From positions 2,024,501-2,088,500 of the forward strand of contig NZ_CP038439.1 of NCBI RefSeq assembly GCF_004683865.2: DNA of 64,000 bases. Direction: 5' to 3'. Below, piece by piece: positions 16,856 to 27,783 of the stretch; within the stretch, counting starts at the first letter, position 1; each line of letters starts with the position of its first letter. This stretch comes from Paracoccus liaowanqingii. Its GTDB lineage: Bacteria; Pseudomonadota; Alphaproteobacteria; Rhodobacterales; Rhodobacteraceae. The notes beneath the pieces were generated by a model. It saw only the letters and a list, made by a program, of their open reading frames with translations. It had not been told where the DNA came from and ran no database searches. The position numbers and the translations under genes are program-made.

Positions 16856-18979
16856 ATGCACATCCTTCACGTCGCGCTCGGCGGTTGCCTCAAGGCGCCG
16901 CCGGTCAGCTATGGCATCACGGAAGACACGGGCGGCCACATCGCCTATATCCTGGGCGCGGCCATGGCGCAGGCCCGGCTGGCCGATGTCCATGCCGTCG
17001 ATATCGTCACCCGCGCCTTCCGGGCGCCGGGCCTGGACACCGTGCATGACCGGACGACCGAGGAGGTGGCACCGGGATGCCGCATCCTGCGCCTGCGCAC
17101 GTCGAACCATGCCTACCTGAGCAAGGAGGCGCTGGAGGCCGAGGTGCCCGCGCTGACATTGGCCTTCCTGGACCTGCTGCGGGACATGCCCCGGCGGCCC
17201 GACGTGATCCATGCCCATTTCGCCGATGCCGCGCGCCTGGCCCGGGCCGCCGAGGCTGAATTCGGCATCCCGTGGATCTATACCCCCCATTCGCTGGCCC
17301 TGCAGAAGGGCCCGGACGCGGACCGCCTGCCCGCGCTGCGGACCCGCATCGCCTCGGAGCGCGCTGCCGTTGCTGGCGCGGGGGCGATCATCGTGTCTTC
17401 GCGCGACGAGGCCGAACGGCAGCTGCTGCCTTACGGCGCGGATGCCGAGGGGCGCAGCCATTGCCTGGCGCCGGGCGTCGATCTGGCGCCGCTGTCGGAT
17501 GCCACGGCGGCCGACGGCCTGCTGGCGCCCTTCCTGCGCGATGCGTCCCTGCCGATCCTGCTGGCCGTGGCGCGCCCTGTCCTCAAGAAGAACCTGATCG
17601 GCCTGATCGAGGCCTATGCCGCCTCGCCCGTCCTGCAGGCCCGCGCCAATCTGGTCATCCTGGCCGGGCTGCGCGACGGGATCGTGCAGGGACCGGCCGA
17701 ACAGAACCACGTGCTGCGCGGCCTCTTCGACTGCGTCGACCGGCACGGGCTGTGGGGCAAGGTCGCCCTGCCGCCGCGCCATGACGCCCGGCAGCTGCGC
17801 GCGCTGTACGATCGGGCGGCGCAGGGCGGCGTCTTCGTGAACCCGGCCTTTCACGAGCCCTTCGGCCTGACCCTGATCGAGGCCGCGCAGGCCGGTGTGC
17901 CGGTCGTGGCCACCCGGAACGGCGGGCCGGTGGACATCGTGGCGCAGCTGGGCCACGGCGCGCTGGTCGATCCGCAGGACCCCGCGCAGATCGCCGCCGC
18001 CTGCCTGCGGCTGATGGAGGATCCGGACCGCGCGGCCCGGGTCCGCTTGGCGCAGGTGCGTGCGCTGGCGGTCTTCGATTGGGGAGACTGGGCCGAACGC
18101 TCGGTCGCCCTCTGCCGGACGCTCGGCCAGCCGGCGGCACGGCCGCGCCGGATCGTGCGCCGCATCCTGGCCAGCGACATCGACGGCACGTTGACCGGCA
18201 GCTATGCGGCGGCACTGCGCTTCGGCGACTGGCACGCCACCCGGTCCGAGACGCTGATGTTCGCAGTCGCCACCGGGCGCGCGGTCTCTCAGGCGCGGCG
18301 GGTTCTGGACGACTGGCAGCTACCACGCCCGGACCTGTTCATCACCTCGGTCGGCAGCGAGATCTGGCGCTGGTCCCCGGACGGGCGCTTGGCGCGCTGC
18401 GCCGATTACGCCCGCCATCTGGACGGCGATTGGGACCGCGCGGCGGTGGCCGCCCTGCTGGCCGAACATGATCCGCAATGGCAGCCGGGATACGAGCAGC
18501 GCCGCTGGAAGCTGTCCCTGTTCGGGACCGCGGCCTTGGCGGACGATCTGCGCCGCGACCTGGCCCGGCAGGGCCTTGGCGCCCGCGTCATCGCCTCGCA
18601 CGGCCAGTTCATCGACATCCTGCCGCCCCGCGCAGGCAAGGCCGCCGCGCTGCGCTTCGAGGCGGCGCGGTGGGGTCTGGACCTTGGCCACTGCATCACG
18701 GCGGGCGACAGCGGCAACGATGCCGACATGCTGGCGGCCAGCGGTGCCGCGATCCTGCCCGCCAATGCCTATGCCGAACTGGACCACCTGCGCGGCACCG
18801 GCATCTATCGCAGCCCCCTGACCCATGCGGCCGGCGTCATCGACGGGCTGACGCGGCTTGGCCTCGGCGGTCCCGTCCGGCCCCGCGCGCCGTCCCAGAC
18901 CCCGACCCAAGGACCGGTCCCGGCCTCCCGCCTGGCCCGCAGCACCGCCCCCAAGGCGGCGAAGCCCGCCCATGCGTGA
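16856..18979 (+). CDS. Fused GT4 glycosyltransferase and HAD phosphatase (sucrose-phosphate synthase/phosphatase-like)
   Basis: A 707-residue fusion. Residues 1-430 are a GT-B, GT4-type transferase whose start resembles sucrose-phosphate synthase (ITEDTGGHIAYILGAA), with the donor-site ending FHEPFGLTLIEAAQAG. From about residue 435 a HAD-IIB phosphatase follows, with DIDGT near 440, VATGRA, ITSVGSEI and AGDSGND, closest in pattern to sucrose-6-phosphatase. Such a protein could join a sugar nucleotide to a sugar phosphate and remove the phosphate in one step, giving a sucrose- or mannosylfructose-like disaccharide. The ATG at 16856 was chosen because the conserved sequence starts there. It heads a four-gene glycosyltransferase operon and overlaps the next gene by 8 bases. 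The substrate is unknown. Confidence 0.75.
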   Translation: MHILHVALGGCLKAPPVSYGITEDTGGHIAYILGAAMAQARLADVHAVDIVTRAFRAPGLDTVHDRTTEEVAPGCRILRLRTSNHAYLSKEALEAEVPALTLAFLDLLRDMPRRPDVIHAHFADAARLARAAEAEFGIPWIYTPHSLALQKGPDADRLPALRTRIASERAAVAGAGAIIVSSRDEAERQLLPYGADAEGRSHCLAPGVDLAPLSDATAADGLLAPFLRDASLPILLAVARPVLKKNLIGLIEAYAASPVLQARANLVILAGLRDGIVQGPAEQNHVLRGLFDCVDRHGLWGKVALPPRHDARQLRALYDRAAQGGVFVNPAFHEPFGLTLIEAAQAGVPVVATRNGGPVDIVAQLGHGALVDPQDPAQIAAACLRLMEDPDRAARVRLAQVRALAVFDWGDWAERSVALCRTLGQPAARPRRIVRRILASDIDGTLTGSYAAALRFGDWHATRSETLMFAVATGRAVSQARRVLDDWQLPRPDLFITSVGSEIWRWSPDGRLARCADYARHLDGDWDRAAVAALLAEHDPQWQPGYEQRRWKLSLFGTAALADDLRRDLARQGLGARVIASHGQFIDILPPRAGKAAALRFEAARWGLDLGHCITAGDSGNDADMLAASGAAILPANAYAELDHLRGTGIYRSPLTHAAGVIDGLTRLGLGGPVRPRAPSQTPTQGPVPASRLARSTAPKAAKPAHA

Positions 18980-20126
18980 CCTGACCCTGCCGCGCCGACC
19001 CTTCGGCTATTTCGTCCACCATCAGGGCCGGGGCCATGCCGAGCGCTGCGCCGCCCTGCTGGCCGCCCTACCCCCGGATCGCCCCGTGACGATCTTCTGC
19101 GCGCGCGACGACATCTTTCCGGCCCTGCCCGGCCATGTGCGGATCACCCGCATCCCCTCGCTGTTCGAACGCGGCGGGGCCGAGGTCGACATGGATCAGG
19201 TCGAGACGCCCGAGACGCTGCATTGCGCGCCCTTGGGCTGGCCCGGCATCCGGCAGGCGATGGGCACCATCGCCGCATGGTTCGCCAGCGCCGATCCCGC
19301 GCTGATGATCTGCGATGTCAGCGCCGAGATCGCGCAGCTGGCGCGCATCTGCTCGGTCCCGCATGTCAAGATCCTGCAGCACGGTGCCCGCGACGACGCC
19401 GGCCATCAGGCGGCCTATGCGGGGGCTGCGGGCCTGCTGGCTCCCTTCGCGGCCGAGCTGGCCCAGCCCGACTGGCAGGCGTTTGCGCACAAGATCCACT
19501 TCGCCCCGGGCCTCGGCGTCACCGCAAGCCGCGCGGGCGACCGCGCCACAGCCCGGCGCGCGCTTAGCCTGGATCCCGACCGCCCCGTGGCGCTGATCCT
19601 GTCGGGCGCGGGCGGCACCGGCTTTTCGCAGGCGCCGCTTGGCGTTGCGGCGCGGGCCTTTCCCGGCTGGACCTGGCTGACCATCGGCAAGCTGCAGGAG
19701 GAATGGCACGCGACCGAGGGGCGCAACCTCGTCAGCAAGGGCTGGGTCGACGACCCCGAGACCCATGTGGCCGCCGCCGATCTGGTGATCTCGTCCACCG
19801 GCAACACCACCTGCGCGCAGGTGCTGACGGCGGGCCGCCCGTGGATCGTGGTTCCCGAATGGCGCTATTTCGACGAGCAGCGGCTGAAGGCCGAGGCCCT
19901 GGACCGCGCAGGCGCGGCCCTGCATCTGCCGCATCTGCCCTCCAGCGCGCAGGCCTGGCGGGCGGCGGTGACGCAAGCCATGGCCCGCCACGATCCGGCC
20001 CGGCAGGCTCGGCTGATCTCGGCCGATCCGGCCGCCGCGGCGGCGCGCTGGCTGGAGACGCTGTCGGACGATCTGTGGGGCGCGGAGCCCCTCCCCCTCC
20101 ATCCCGTGCAAGGAGCACATGCATGA
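18972..20126 (+). CDS. Glycosyltransferase, GT-B fold (MurG/GT28-like C-terminus)
   Basis: A 384-residue predicted nucleotide-sugar transferase. The N-terminus has HHQGRGHAERC, the glycine-rich H-x-G-x-G-H loop of GT1/GT28 enzymes. The C-terminal half has the donor-site region LVISSTGNTTCAQVLTAGRP and VPEWRYFDEQ. No membrane helix is evident, so it is probably cytoplasmic or peripheral. The ATG at 18972 overlaps the fusion gene, and the gene ends in an ATGA junction with the next transferase. Acceptor and donor cannot be read from sequence. Confidence 0.7.
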   Translation: MRDLTLPRRPFGYFVHHQGRGHAERCAALLAALPPDRPVTIFCARDDIFPALPGHVRITRIPSLFERGGAEVDMDQVETPETLHCAPLGWPGIRQAMGTIAAWFASADPALMICDVSAEIAQLARICSVPHVKILQHGARDDAGHQAAYAGAAGLLAPFAAELAQPDWQAFAHKIHFAPGLGVTASRAGDRATARRALSLDPDRPVALILSGAGGTGFSQAPLGVAARAFPGWTWLTIGKLQEEWHATEGRNLVSKGWVDDPETHVAAADLVISSTGNTTCAQVLTAGRPWIVVPEWRYFDEQRLKAEALDRAGAALHLPHLPSSAQAWRAAVTQAMARHDPARQARLISADPAAAAARWLETLSDDLWGAEPLPLHPVQGAHA

Positions 20127-21100
20127 CGACTGTTTCGGCCCTGACCATCGCCTCGGGCCGCGAGGCGCATCTGAAGAATGTCATCCGCGGCTTTCAGACC
20201 CAGACCCATCCCCCGGTTGAGCTGATCATCGGCGTCATGCAGGACAGCGATTACACCGACCTGCCCACGACCGACTTCCCGATCCGCCAGATCCGCATCA
20301 CCGGCCCCGAGCTGCCCCTGGCCGCCGCGCGCAACGCGGTGGCCGATGCGGCGACGGGCGATGTGCTGGTCTTCGTCGATGTCGACTGCATGCCCGATCC
20401 GGAGTTCATCGCGGGCTATCTGGCCTGCATGGAGGGGCAGAGCGGCCTCTTCATGGGCGAGGTCCTGTATCTGCCCTCCGGCGCGACGGCCCAGGGGCTG
20501 GATTTCGACCGCTTCGCCGGAATGGCCGTGCGCCATTCCGACCGCCAGGGCCCGCCCGCCGCCGGGCTGGAGCGTTGCCCGGATTACCGCTGCTTCTGGT
20601 CGCTGAACTTCGCCATGCACCGCGCCGGTTGGCAGGCCGGGCCAGGCTTTGACGAGCGCTTCACTGGCTATGGCGGCGAGGACACCGATTTCGGCCGCGC
20701 CCTGTCCGAGGCGGGCATCCCGATCTGGTGGATCAAGGGGGGCCGCGTCTATCACCAGTACCACCCCCATTGCATGCCCCCCGTCCATCACCTGCATTCG
20801 GTGCTGCGCAACACCGAGGTCTTCGCGGCGAAATGGGGCCACCGGACGATGGAGCACTGGCTCTATGCCTTCCAGCTGATGGGGTTGATCCGCAACACCG
20901 CATCGGGGCTGGAGGTGCTGCGCGAGCCCGCCGCCGCCGACATCGCGCTCTGCGAGCAGCAGGGCCACATGCCCTATGCCAATTCGCGCCGGGTGATCGA
21001 CCACCTGCATCAGGTCGCGGCCGACCGCCGCCATGCCCCCGACCGGGTGGCCGAGCTGCGCCGGGCACAGGACAGCCTTCTGATGCCCGCCGCGGAATAG
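20123..21100 (+). CDS. Glycosyltransferase family 2
   Basis: A 325-residue GT-A transferase. The N-terminal sheet begins SALTIASGRE, the metal-binding motif is DVDCMPDPEF (near residues 90-99), and a galactosyltransferase-type C-terminal motif GYGGEDTDFGRAL gives the ED acid pair. This is the inverting GT2 arrangement found in polypeptide GalNAc-transferase-like and chondroitin-polymerase-like enzymes. The start ATG lies in an ATGA overlap with the previous gene. It has no membrane anchor. It is the third transferase in the operon. Confidence 0.8.
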   Translation: MTTVSALTIASGREAHLKNVIRGFQTQTHPPVELIIGVMQDSDYTDLPTTDFPIRQIRITGPELPLAAARNAVADAATGDVLVFVDVDCMPDPEFIAGYLACMEGQSGLFMGEVLYLPSGATAQGLDFDRFAGMAVRHSDRQGPPAAGLERCPDYRCFWSLNFAMHRAGWQAGPGFDERFTGYGGEDTDFGRALSEAGIPIWWIKGGRVYHQYHPHCMPPVHHLHSVLRNTEVFAAKWGHRTMEHWLYAFQLMGLIRNTASGLEVLREPAAADIALCEQQGHMPYANSRRVIDHLHQVAADRRHAPDRVAELRRAQDSLLMPAAE

Positions 21101-21105
21101 CCGCG

Positions 21106-22262
21106 ATGCGCCCGCTGAAGATCGCCGTGATGGCGCATTGCCGCCATCCCATCTCGCCTCCCTTCATGGGCGGGATGGAGGTGCATGCCCATCACCTGAC
21201 CCATGCCCTGCAGGCGCGCGGCCATGATGTGACACTGATTGCGGCGGGCGACAGCCGCGTCGGCGTGCCGGTCCTGCCGCTGATGCGGCAGCATTACGAC
21301 AGCGCCTATCCCTGGAACGATTTCCACGGCACCAAGGTGCTGAACGACCATCTGGACCTCAGCCATGCCGAGGCGCTGGCCCGGCTGCGGGACGAGGGCT
21401 TCGACATCGTCCACAACAACACGCTGCACCGCTATCCGCCCCGGCTGGCGCGCAGCGTGGAATTGCCGATGGTCACCTCGCTGCATGTGCCCCCCTTCGA
21501 CGCGCTGGCCCGCGCGGTGCGCGACAGCGTGGCGCCGTGGCATCCGGTGACGGGATGCTCGCGCCGGCATCTGGACGCCTACTGGCCGGGCGGGGTGGCG
21601 CCGGACGCGCATGTGGTCCCCAACGGGATCGATCCGGCCGACTGGCCCTTCCGCGCGACGGGCAATGGCGAGGCGGTCTGGGCCGGGCGCATCACCCCCA
21701 ACAAGGGCACGCATCTGGCCATCGCCGCCGCCGTTCGGGCGGGCATTGCGCTGACCATCTTCGGCAGCATCGAGGATTCGGGATATTACGAGGCGCTGGT
21801 GCGTCCTGCGCTTGGCCCCCGCATCCGCCATGGCGGGCATCTGGCCGGGTCCGATCTGGCGCGGGAATACGGGCGGGCCTCGGTCCTGCTGTTCACCCCG
21901 CAATGGGACGAGCCCTTCGGCCTGTCGGCCATTGAGGCGATGGCCTGCGGCACCCCGGTCGCGGCGATCGAGATGGGCGCGGTGCGCGAGGTCGTGGGCG
22001 ATGCGGGCGCCTATGCGAAGGCCGACGGCTCGGATCTGGACCGCGCCCTGCAGGCGGCCCTGGCCATCCCCCGCGACCGCCCCCGGCAGCGGGTCGAGCG
22101 GCTGTTCACGCTGGACCGGATGATCGACGGCTACGAGGCGCTCTATGCCAGCGCGCTGGCCCATCGCGGCGCGGCGGGGGGCGACCCCATCCGCTTCCCC
22201 GAGATCGAGCTGCCCCACCGGCTGGTCGCGGCCTGGGACCGGGCCGAGGTCCCGCAGGCGAT

Positions 22263-22266
<4 letters not shown>
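21106..22266 (+). CDS. Glycosyltransferase family 4
   Basis: A 386-residue GT4 transferase. The N-terminal acceptor region has PPFMGGMEVHAHHL, the middle has VPNGIDPADWPF, and the nucleotide-sugar site has EPFGLSAIEAMACGTPVAA (the E-x7-E retaining-transferase motif). The ATG is 5 bases after the GT2 stop, so all four transferases should be made from one mRNA. It converges on the ABC transporter genes with a 4-base overlap of the two stops (22263-22266). The product glycan is unknown. Confidence 0.82.
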
Positions 22267-23039
<773 letters not shown>

Positions 23040-23114
23040 GGGCGGGACCGTCGGAACGGAGGCTTCGCGCCCCCGCACCCCCGCGGGATATTTGCGCCAA
23101 GGCGAATGTGCATG

Positions 23115-24002
23115 TCAGAGCCCTCCGGGCAGCGCGGTGTCGGCGCGGGGCAATAGAGGGTCGCCGTCGCGCCAGCTGTCCTGGCGGGCGAGGACCGGCA
23201 GGCGGGACACGGGCGCGTCCAGGCGCGGCAGGCTGTTCAACAGCCCCTGGGTATAGGGATGGCGGGCCTGGTGCAGGTCGCGGGCGGGCAGCGTTTCCAC
23301 GATGCGGCCCGCATACATGATCAGCACTCGGTCGCAGAACTGCGCGACCAGGTTCAGGTCGTGGCTGATGAAGATCAGGCCCATGCCCCGGTCGCGGACC
23401 AGCCGGTCCATGATGTGCAGCACCTCGGTCCGGACCGACACGTCCAGCGCGCTGGTCGGCTCGTCCGCGATCAGGATCTGCGGTCCCGGGGCTAGCATCA
23501 TGGCGATCATGATGCGCTGGCCCATGCCGCCCGAGACTTCGTGCGGATAGGCGTTCATCACCCGCTCGGGGTCGCGGATCTGCACCGCCTCGAGCATCTC
23601 GAGCGCCTTCTGCCGGGCCTGGTCGCGGGGGGCCGCGGCGTGCAGGCGATAGGCCTCGATGATCTGGCGGCCGACCGTCATCACCGGGTTCAGGCTGAAC
23701 TTGGGGTCCTGCATGACCATGCTGATTCGCCCGCCGCGGATGCGCCGCATTTGGCGTTCGGGCAGGTCCAGGATCGACTGGCCCTCCAGCGTCATCGACG
23801 CGGCCTCGATCCGTCCCGGCGGCCGGATCAGGCCCAGGATGGCGCGGCCGGTCATGGATTTCCCCGAGCCGCTTTCGCCCACGACGCCAAGCCGTTCTCG
23901 GCCCAGATCGAAGCTGACGCCGCGCACGGCCTGAAAGCTGCCCTGCCGCGTGGGGAAGGTCACCCGCAGGTCGCGCACGGACAGGAGGGGGGCCTCGGTC
24001 AC
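23115..24002 (-). CDS. Peptide/nickel-type ABC transporter ATPase (DppD/OppD type)
   Basis: A 295-residue ATPase with Walker A GESGSGKS, the DppD-type QDPKFSLNPVMTVG segment, signature SGGMGQRIMIAMM and Walker [13 protein letters not shown]. The C-terminal RHPYTQGLLNSLP is the oligopeptide-transporter extension. The start is GTG at 24002, in a GTGA overlap with the permease stop. It works as a heterodimer with the DppF-type ATPase. Substrate may be a di- or oligopeptide, but this family also moves sugars and opines. Confidence 0.88.
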   Translation of the reverse strand: MTEAPLLSVRDLRVTFPTRQGSFQAVRGVSFDLGRERLGVVGESGSGKSMTGRAILGLIRPPGRIEAASMTLEGQSILDLPERQMRRIRGGRISMVMQDPKFSLNPVMTVGRQIIEAYRLHAAAPRDQARQKALEMLEAVQIRDPERVMNAYPHEVSGGMGQRIMIAMMLAPGPQILIADEPTSALDVSVRTEVLHIMDRLVRDRGMGLIFISHDLNLVAQFCDRVLIMYAGRIVETLPARDLHQARHPYTQGLLNSLPRLDAPVSRLPVLARQDSWRDGDPLLPRADTALPGGL

Positions 24003-24946
24003 GATTTGTCTCCCTTGGGGTCCAGCACGTCGCGCAGGCCGTCGCCCAGCAGGTTGAAGGCCATCGAGACGGTGAAGATCGCCAGCCCCGGCATCGCCGC
24101 CACCCACCAAAAGTCGAGGATATAGGCCCGCCCGTCCGAGATCATCGCCCCCCATTCCGGCAGGGGCGGCTGCGCGCCGAGGCCCAGGAAGCCCAGGCCC
24201 GCCGCCGACAGGATGATGCCCGCCATGTCCAGCGCCACCCGCACAATGAGCGAGCTGACGCAGAGGGGCCAGATATGGCCGATGAGCAGGCGCAGCCGCC
24301 CCGCGCCCTGCAGCCGGGCGGCGGCGATGAAATCGGCGTTGCGGATGGTCAGCGTCTCGGCCCGCGCGAGGCGGGCATAGGGCGGCCAGGCGGTCAGGGC
24401 CAGCGCCAGGACCGCATTTCCGATGCTGGGGCCCAAGGCCGCCACGAAGGCCAGCGCCAGGATCAGCTTGGGGAAGGCCAGGAAGATGTCGGTGATGCGC
24501 ATCAGCACCTGGTCGACCCAGCCACCCGCAAAGCCCGCGACCGTGCCGATGAACAGCCCGATGATCGGCGCGATCAGCGCCACCGTGCCCACGATGAACA
24601 GCGTGATGCGCGAGCCGTGGATCAGCCGGGACAGGATGTCCCGGCCCAATGCGTCGGTGCCCAGCCAATGCGCGGCCGAGGGCGGCTGCAGCCGGTCGGC
24701 CAGGTTCTGGGCATAGGGGCTTTGCGGCGCGATCCAGGGCGCCAGGATCGCCATGCCGGTCAGAAGGACCAGGATGACCAGCCCCAGCATCGCCAGCTTG
24801 TTGGCGCGGAAAGTCAGCCAGCCTTGGTAGATGGCGCCAAGCCGCGCCTGGCGCCGGGTCTGCGGCGCATCCGAGAGCAGCCAGTCGCGCCGGGTCTGAA
24901 GGCGGGTCTGGGGGCGGCTGTCGGGGGAGGTCGGGGCGGCGGTCAT
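23999..24946 (-). CDS. Peptide/nickel-type ABC permease (DppC type)
   Basis: A 315-residue permease with about six helices, a cytoplasmic N-terminal stretch of about 45 residues, and the DppC hallmarks HWLGTDALGRDILSRLIHGSR after helix 1 (seen with one gap) and the ATPase-coupling EAA loop in FIAAARLQGAGRLRL. It pairs with the DppB-type permease encoded upstream. The ATG at 24946 sits in an ATGA overlap with that gene, and its own stop overlaps the ATPase gene, giving tight coupling. Confidence 0.9.
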   Translation of the reverse strand: MTAAPTSPDSRPQTRLQTRRDWLLSDAPQTRRQARLGAIYQGWLTFRANKLAMLGLVILVLLTGMAILAPWIAPQSPYAQNLADRLQPPSAAHWLGTDALGRDILSRLIHGSRITLFIVGTVALIAPIIGLFIGTVAGFAGGWVDQVLMRITDIFLAFPKLILALAFVAALGPSIGNAVLALALTAWPPYARLARAETLTIRNADFIAAARLQGAGRLRLLIGHIWPLCVSSLIVRVALDMAGIILSAAGLGFLGLGAQPPLPEWGAMISDGRAYILDFWWVAAMPGLAIFTVSMAFNLLGDGLRDVLDPKGDKS

Positions 24947-26055
24947 GTCGACCTCGGGTCAAGGAAGCGGTACAGGATGTCGCTGAGCAGGTTCAGCACC
25001 ACGAAGCAGGCGCCGACGACGACCGTGCCGCCCAACACCGCGTTCATGTCGCCCGACAGAAGGCCGCGGGTGATGTAGCTGCCCAGGCCCGGCCAGCTGA
25101 AGATGATCTCGGTCAGGACCGAGCCCTCCAGCAGCGAGCCGAAGGACAGCGCGATGACCGTGACCAGCGGGATGGCGATGTTGCCCAGGGCGTGGCGCCA
25201 GATCACCGCGCGTTCCGACAGGCCCTTCACGCGGGCGGTGGTGATGTATTCCTGGGACAGCTGTTCCAGCATGAAGCTGCGGGTCATGCGGCTGATATAG
25301 GCCAGGCTGTAATAGCCCAGAAGGCTGGCCGGCAGGATGATGTGGCTGAAGGCGTCCTGGAAGGCGGGCCAGTCCCCGGCGATCAGGCTGTCGACCAGCA
25401 CCATGCCGGTGACGTTGGGGACCATCCCGTCATAGAGGATGCCCTGACGCCCCGGGCCGCCGACCCATCCCAGCATGCCGTAGAAGATCAGCAGGCCCAT
25501 CAGCCCCAGCCAGAAAATCGGCATGGAATAGCCCACCAGCGCCACCACGCGGGCGACCTGGTCGATGATCCCGCCCCGGCGGGCGGCGGCGATCACGCCC
25601 AGGGGCACGCCCATCACGACCCCGATCAGGGTACCGAGCGTCGCCAGCTCCAGCGTGGCGGGAAAGACGCGGGCGATGTCGGCGCTGACCGGCTGCCCGG
25701 TCGAGATCGAGCGTCCGAAATCGCCCCGCAGCACGTCGCCGATATAGGTCAGGAACTGCACGACCAGCGGCTGGTCCAGCCCCATGGCGATATAGGCGGC
25801 GTCGTACTGGGCCTGGGTCGCACGGTCGCCCACGACCTTCAGCACCGGGTCGATGGGCATGACGCGACCGATGATGAAGGTCACCAGCAGCAGGCCCAAG
25901 AGCGTCAGCGCCAGCGACAGGATCGTGCCCGCCACGCTGCGGGCGCGGCGGCGGCGCAGGGCGCGGCGGCCCGCCAGGTCGGGACGGCCCCGGCCCGGAG
26001 GGGTCGCACCGGGGGACGGTGGTCCCCCGGTGCCGGTGATGTCGGTCGCGGACAC
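24943..26055 (-). CDS. Peptide/nickel-type ABC permease (DppB type)
   Basis: A 370-residue permease with an unusually long, Arg/Pro/Gly-rich N-terminal extension of about 40 residues before helix 1 (GTILSLALTLLGLLLV). DppB hallmarks follow: the periplasmic loop ending YIGDVLRGDFGRS and the EAA loop YITTARVKGLSERAV. The GTG at 26055 is 4 bases after the binding-protein gene. A later in-frame start would be needed if the basic extension is not translated, and I see no clear ribosome site to decide. Confidence 0.88.
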   Translation of the reverse strand: MSATDITGTGGPPSPGATPPGRGRPDLAGRRALRRRRARSVAGTILSLALTLLGLLLVTFIIGRVMPIDPVLKVVGDRATQAQYDAAYIAMGLDQPLVVQFLTYIGDVLRGDFGRSISTGQPVSADIARVFPATLELATLGTLIGVVMGVPLGVIAAARRGGIIDQVARVVALVGYSMPIFWLGLMGLLIFYGMLGWVGGPGRQGILYDGMVPNVTGMVLVDSLIAGDWPAFQDAFSHIILPASLLGYYSLAYISRMTRSFMLEQLSQEYITTARVKGLSERAVIWRHALGNIAIPLVTVIALSFGSLLEGSVLTEIIFSWPGLGSYITRGLLSGDMNAVLGGTVVVGACFVVLNLLSDILYRFLDPRST

Positions 26056-26059
26056 GGGG

Positions 26060-27658
26060 TTATTCGCCCTTCGTCACCTGGCGGTACATGACCGAGCTGA
26101 TCGCCCCGCCGCTCCACCAGTTCTGCACGCCGTCGCCCATGCCGACCTGCTCGATTCGCTGGAACAGCGGCACAATGGGCGCCTCGGCCTGATACTGGCG
26201 CTGGATGTCCTGATACATGGCGGCGCGGGTGTCGGTGTCCTGTTCCAGGGTCGCGGCCACGGTGGCCTCGTTCATCTCGGCGGGCACCTCATAGGCGTTG
26301 CGCCAGGCCAGCAGGCCCACGGCGGCAGCCTCGTCGCTGTTGTCGGGGTTGTAGGCGAAGGTCGCGGCGTTGGTGTTGGGGTCGGAGTAATCCGGGCCCC
26401 ACTCGCCCAGGAAGATCGGCACCTCGCGGGCGCGATAGGCATCCAGCACCTGCGCGCCGGTCATCTGCTCGATCTCCAGCGTCAGGCCGACCTGGCCCAT
26501 CGCGGCCTGCAGGGTCTGCGCAACGTCGATATATTCGCGCAGGTCGCGCACGCGGGTGGTGATCGTGCCGCCCTCGATCCCCGCATCGGTCAGGATCTGG
26601 CGGGCCTTCTCGATGTCATAGGTCCAGGGCGTCTCGTCCAGCGCGCCCAGATAGCCGCGGGGCAGGAAGCTTTGATGGGTGACGAATTGGCCCTTGAGGA
26701 AGCTGCTGGTGATGCCCTCGTAATCGACCAGATGCTTCATCGCCTCGACCACGGCGGGGTTCGACAGCAGCTCGTCCTTCTGGTTCAGGCCCATGTAGAG
26801 GATGCGCCCGCGCGGCTCGTCCTGGATGGTCACGCCCTCGACCGAGGCGATGGACTCGACATCCGTCGGCGTCAGGTTGCGGGCCACGTCGATGTCGCCC
26901 TGTTCCAGCAGCAGCCGCTGCGCGCTGGATTCGGCCACGTTGCGCACGATCACCCGCTTCATCGTCGGCGCGCCCTGCCAGTAGTCCTCATAGGCGGTCA
27001 GCTGCACCTGCTCGTTCGGGCGCCAGGCGGCCAGCACATAGGCGCCGGACCCGGCCTCGTTGGTGTTCAGCCAGCCGTTGCCCAGATCGCCGTCGGCCTC
27101 GTTGGCCATGACCGTCTCCATGTCCACCACGCTGGCGATGTTGGCGGTCAGGCAGTTCAGCACGAAGGACGGCGCATAGGGCTTGTCCATCGTCAGGGTC
27201 AGGGTGTTGCCCTCGAAGGTGATCATCTGGTCCACGTTCTCGGCGGTGAAGCCGAACTGCGTCAGGATAAAGGCCGGGGTCTTGTCCAGCTTGACCGCGC
27301 GCTGCAGCGACCAGGCAGCATCCTGCGCCCGGACCGGATTGCCGGAATGGAAGGTCGCATCCTCGCGCAGCGTGAAGGTGATGGACAGCCCGTCCTCGGA
27401 CACTTCCCAGCTTTCCGCCAGGCTGGGCTGAAAGCCCGCCTCGGGGTCCAGCGGGTCGAAGTCGACCAGCCGGTCATAGGTGTTGTTGTTCACGTCATTG
27501 CCCGAGAACTCGAAGCTTTGCGCCGGGTCCAGGCTGATGATGTCGTCGATCGTGTGGGCCACGACCAGCGTGTCGGCGGGCGTCTCGGCGAAGGCGGCGG
27601 GGGCGAAGGCCAGGGCCGAGGCCAGCAGCACGGCCCGCGAGGTCAGGTGGAATGTCAT
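26060..27658 (-). CDS. ABC transporter substrate-binding protein, SBP_bac_5 family (DppA type)
   Basis: A 532-residue periplasmic protein. Residues 1-24 form a signal peptide (MTFHLTSRAVLLASALAFAP, cleavage near AFA-ET). The mature protein has the family-5 start TLVVAHTIDDIISLDPAQ, the FHSGNPVRAQDA segment and the late GEWGPDYSDPNT. It binds the importer's cargo, likely peptides or a related small molecule. As first gene of the operon it should be the most expressed. The ATG at 27658 is supported by the signal peptide; the long open frame upstream of it is antisense noise. The 125-base spacer before pit shows no confident promoter. Confidence 0.9.
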   Translation of the reverse strand: MTFHLTSRAVLLASALAFAPAAFAETPADTLVVAHTIDDIISLDPAQSFEFSGNDVNNNTYDRLVDFDPLDPEAGFQPSLAESWEVSEDGLSITFTLREDATFHSGNPVRAQDAAWSLQRAVKLDKTPAFILTQFGFTAENVDQMITFEGNTLTLTMDKPYAPSFVLNCLTANIASVVDMETVMANEADGDLGNGWLNTNEAGSGAYVLAAWRPNEQVQLTAYEDYWQGAPTMKRVIVRNVAESSAQRLLLEQGDIDVARNLTPTDVESIASVEGVTIQDEPRGRILYMGLNQKDELLSNPAVVEAMKHLVDYEGITSSFLKGQFVTHQSFLPRGYLGALDETPWTYDIEKARQILTDAGIEGGTITTRVRDLREYIDVAQTLQAAMGQVGLTLEIEQMTGAQVLDAYRAREVPIFLGEWGPDYSDPNTNAATFAYNPDNSDEAAAVGLLAWRNAYEVPAEMNEATVAATLEQDTDTRAAMYQDIQRQYQAEAPIVPLFQRIEQVGMGDGVQNWWSGGAISSVMYRQVTKGE

Positions 27659-27783
27659 GTCGGTGATCCCTGTTGGTGAACGGCCTCCGCTTGCCGCGGA
27701 GTTGCGCATTCTGCAGGTTGACCCAAGCCCCGGCGCCTTGCAAGGGTCTTGCAGCGGGGCGATGCGGGGTCCCGCCGGCCGGG

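Noticed and set aside
16757..18235. A 492-codon minus-strand frame opposite the glycosyltransferase-phosphatase fusion
   Set aside because: Antisense shadow: composition is Gly/Arg/Gln-rich without domains, while the plus strand has clear GT4 and HAD motifs.
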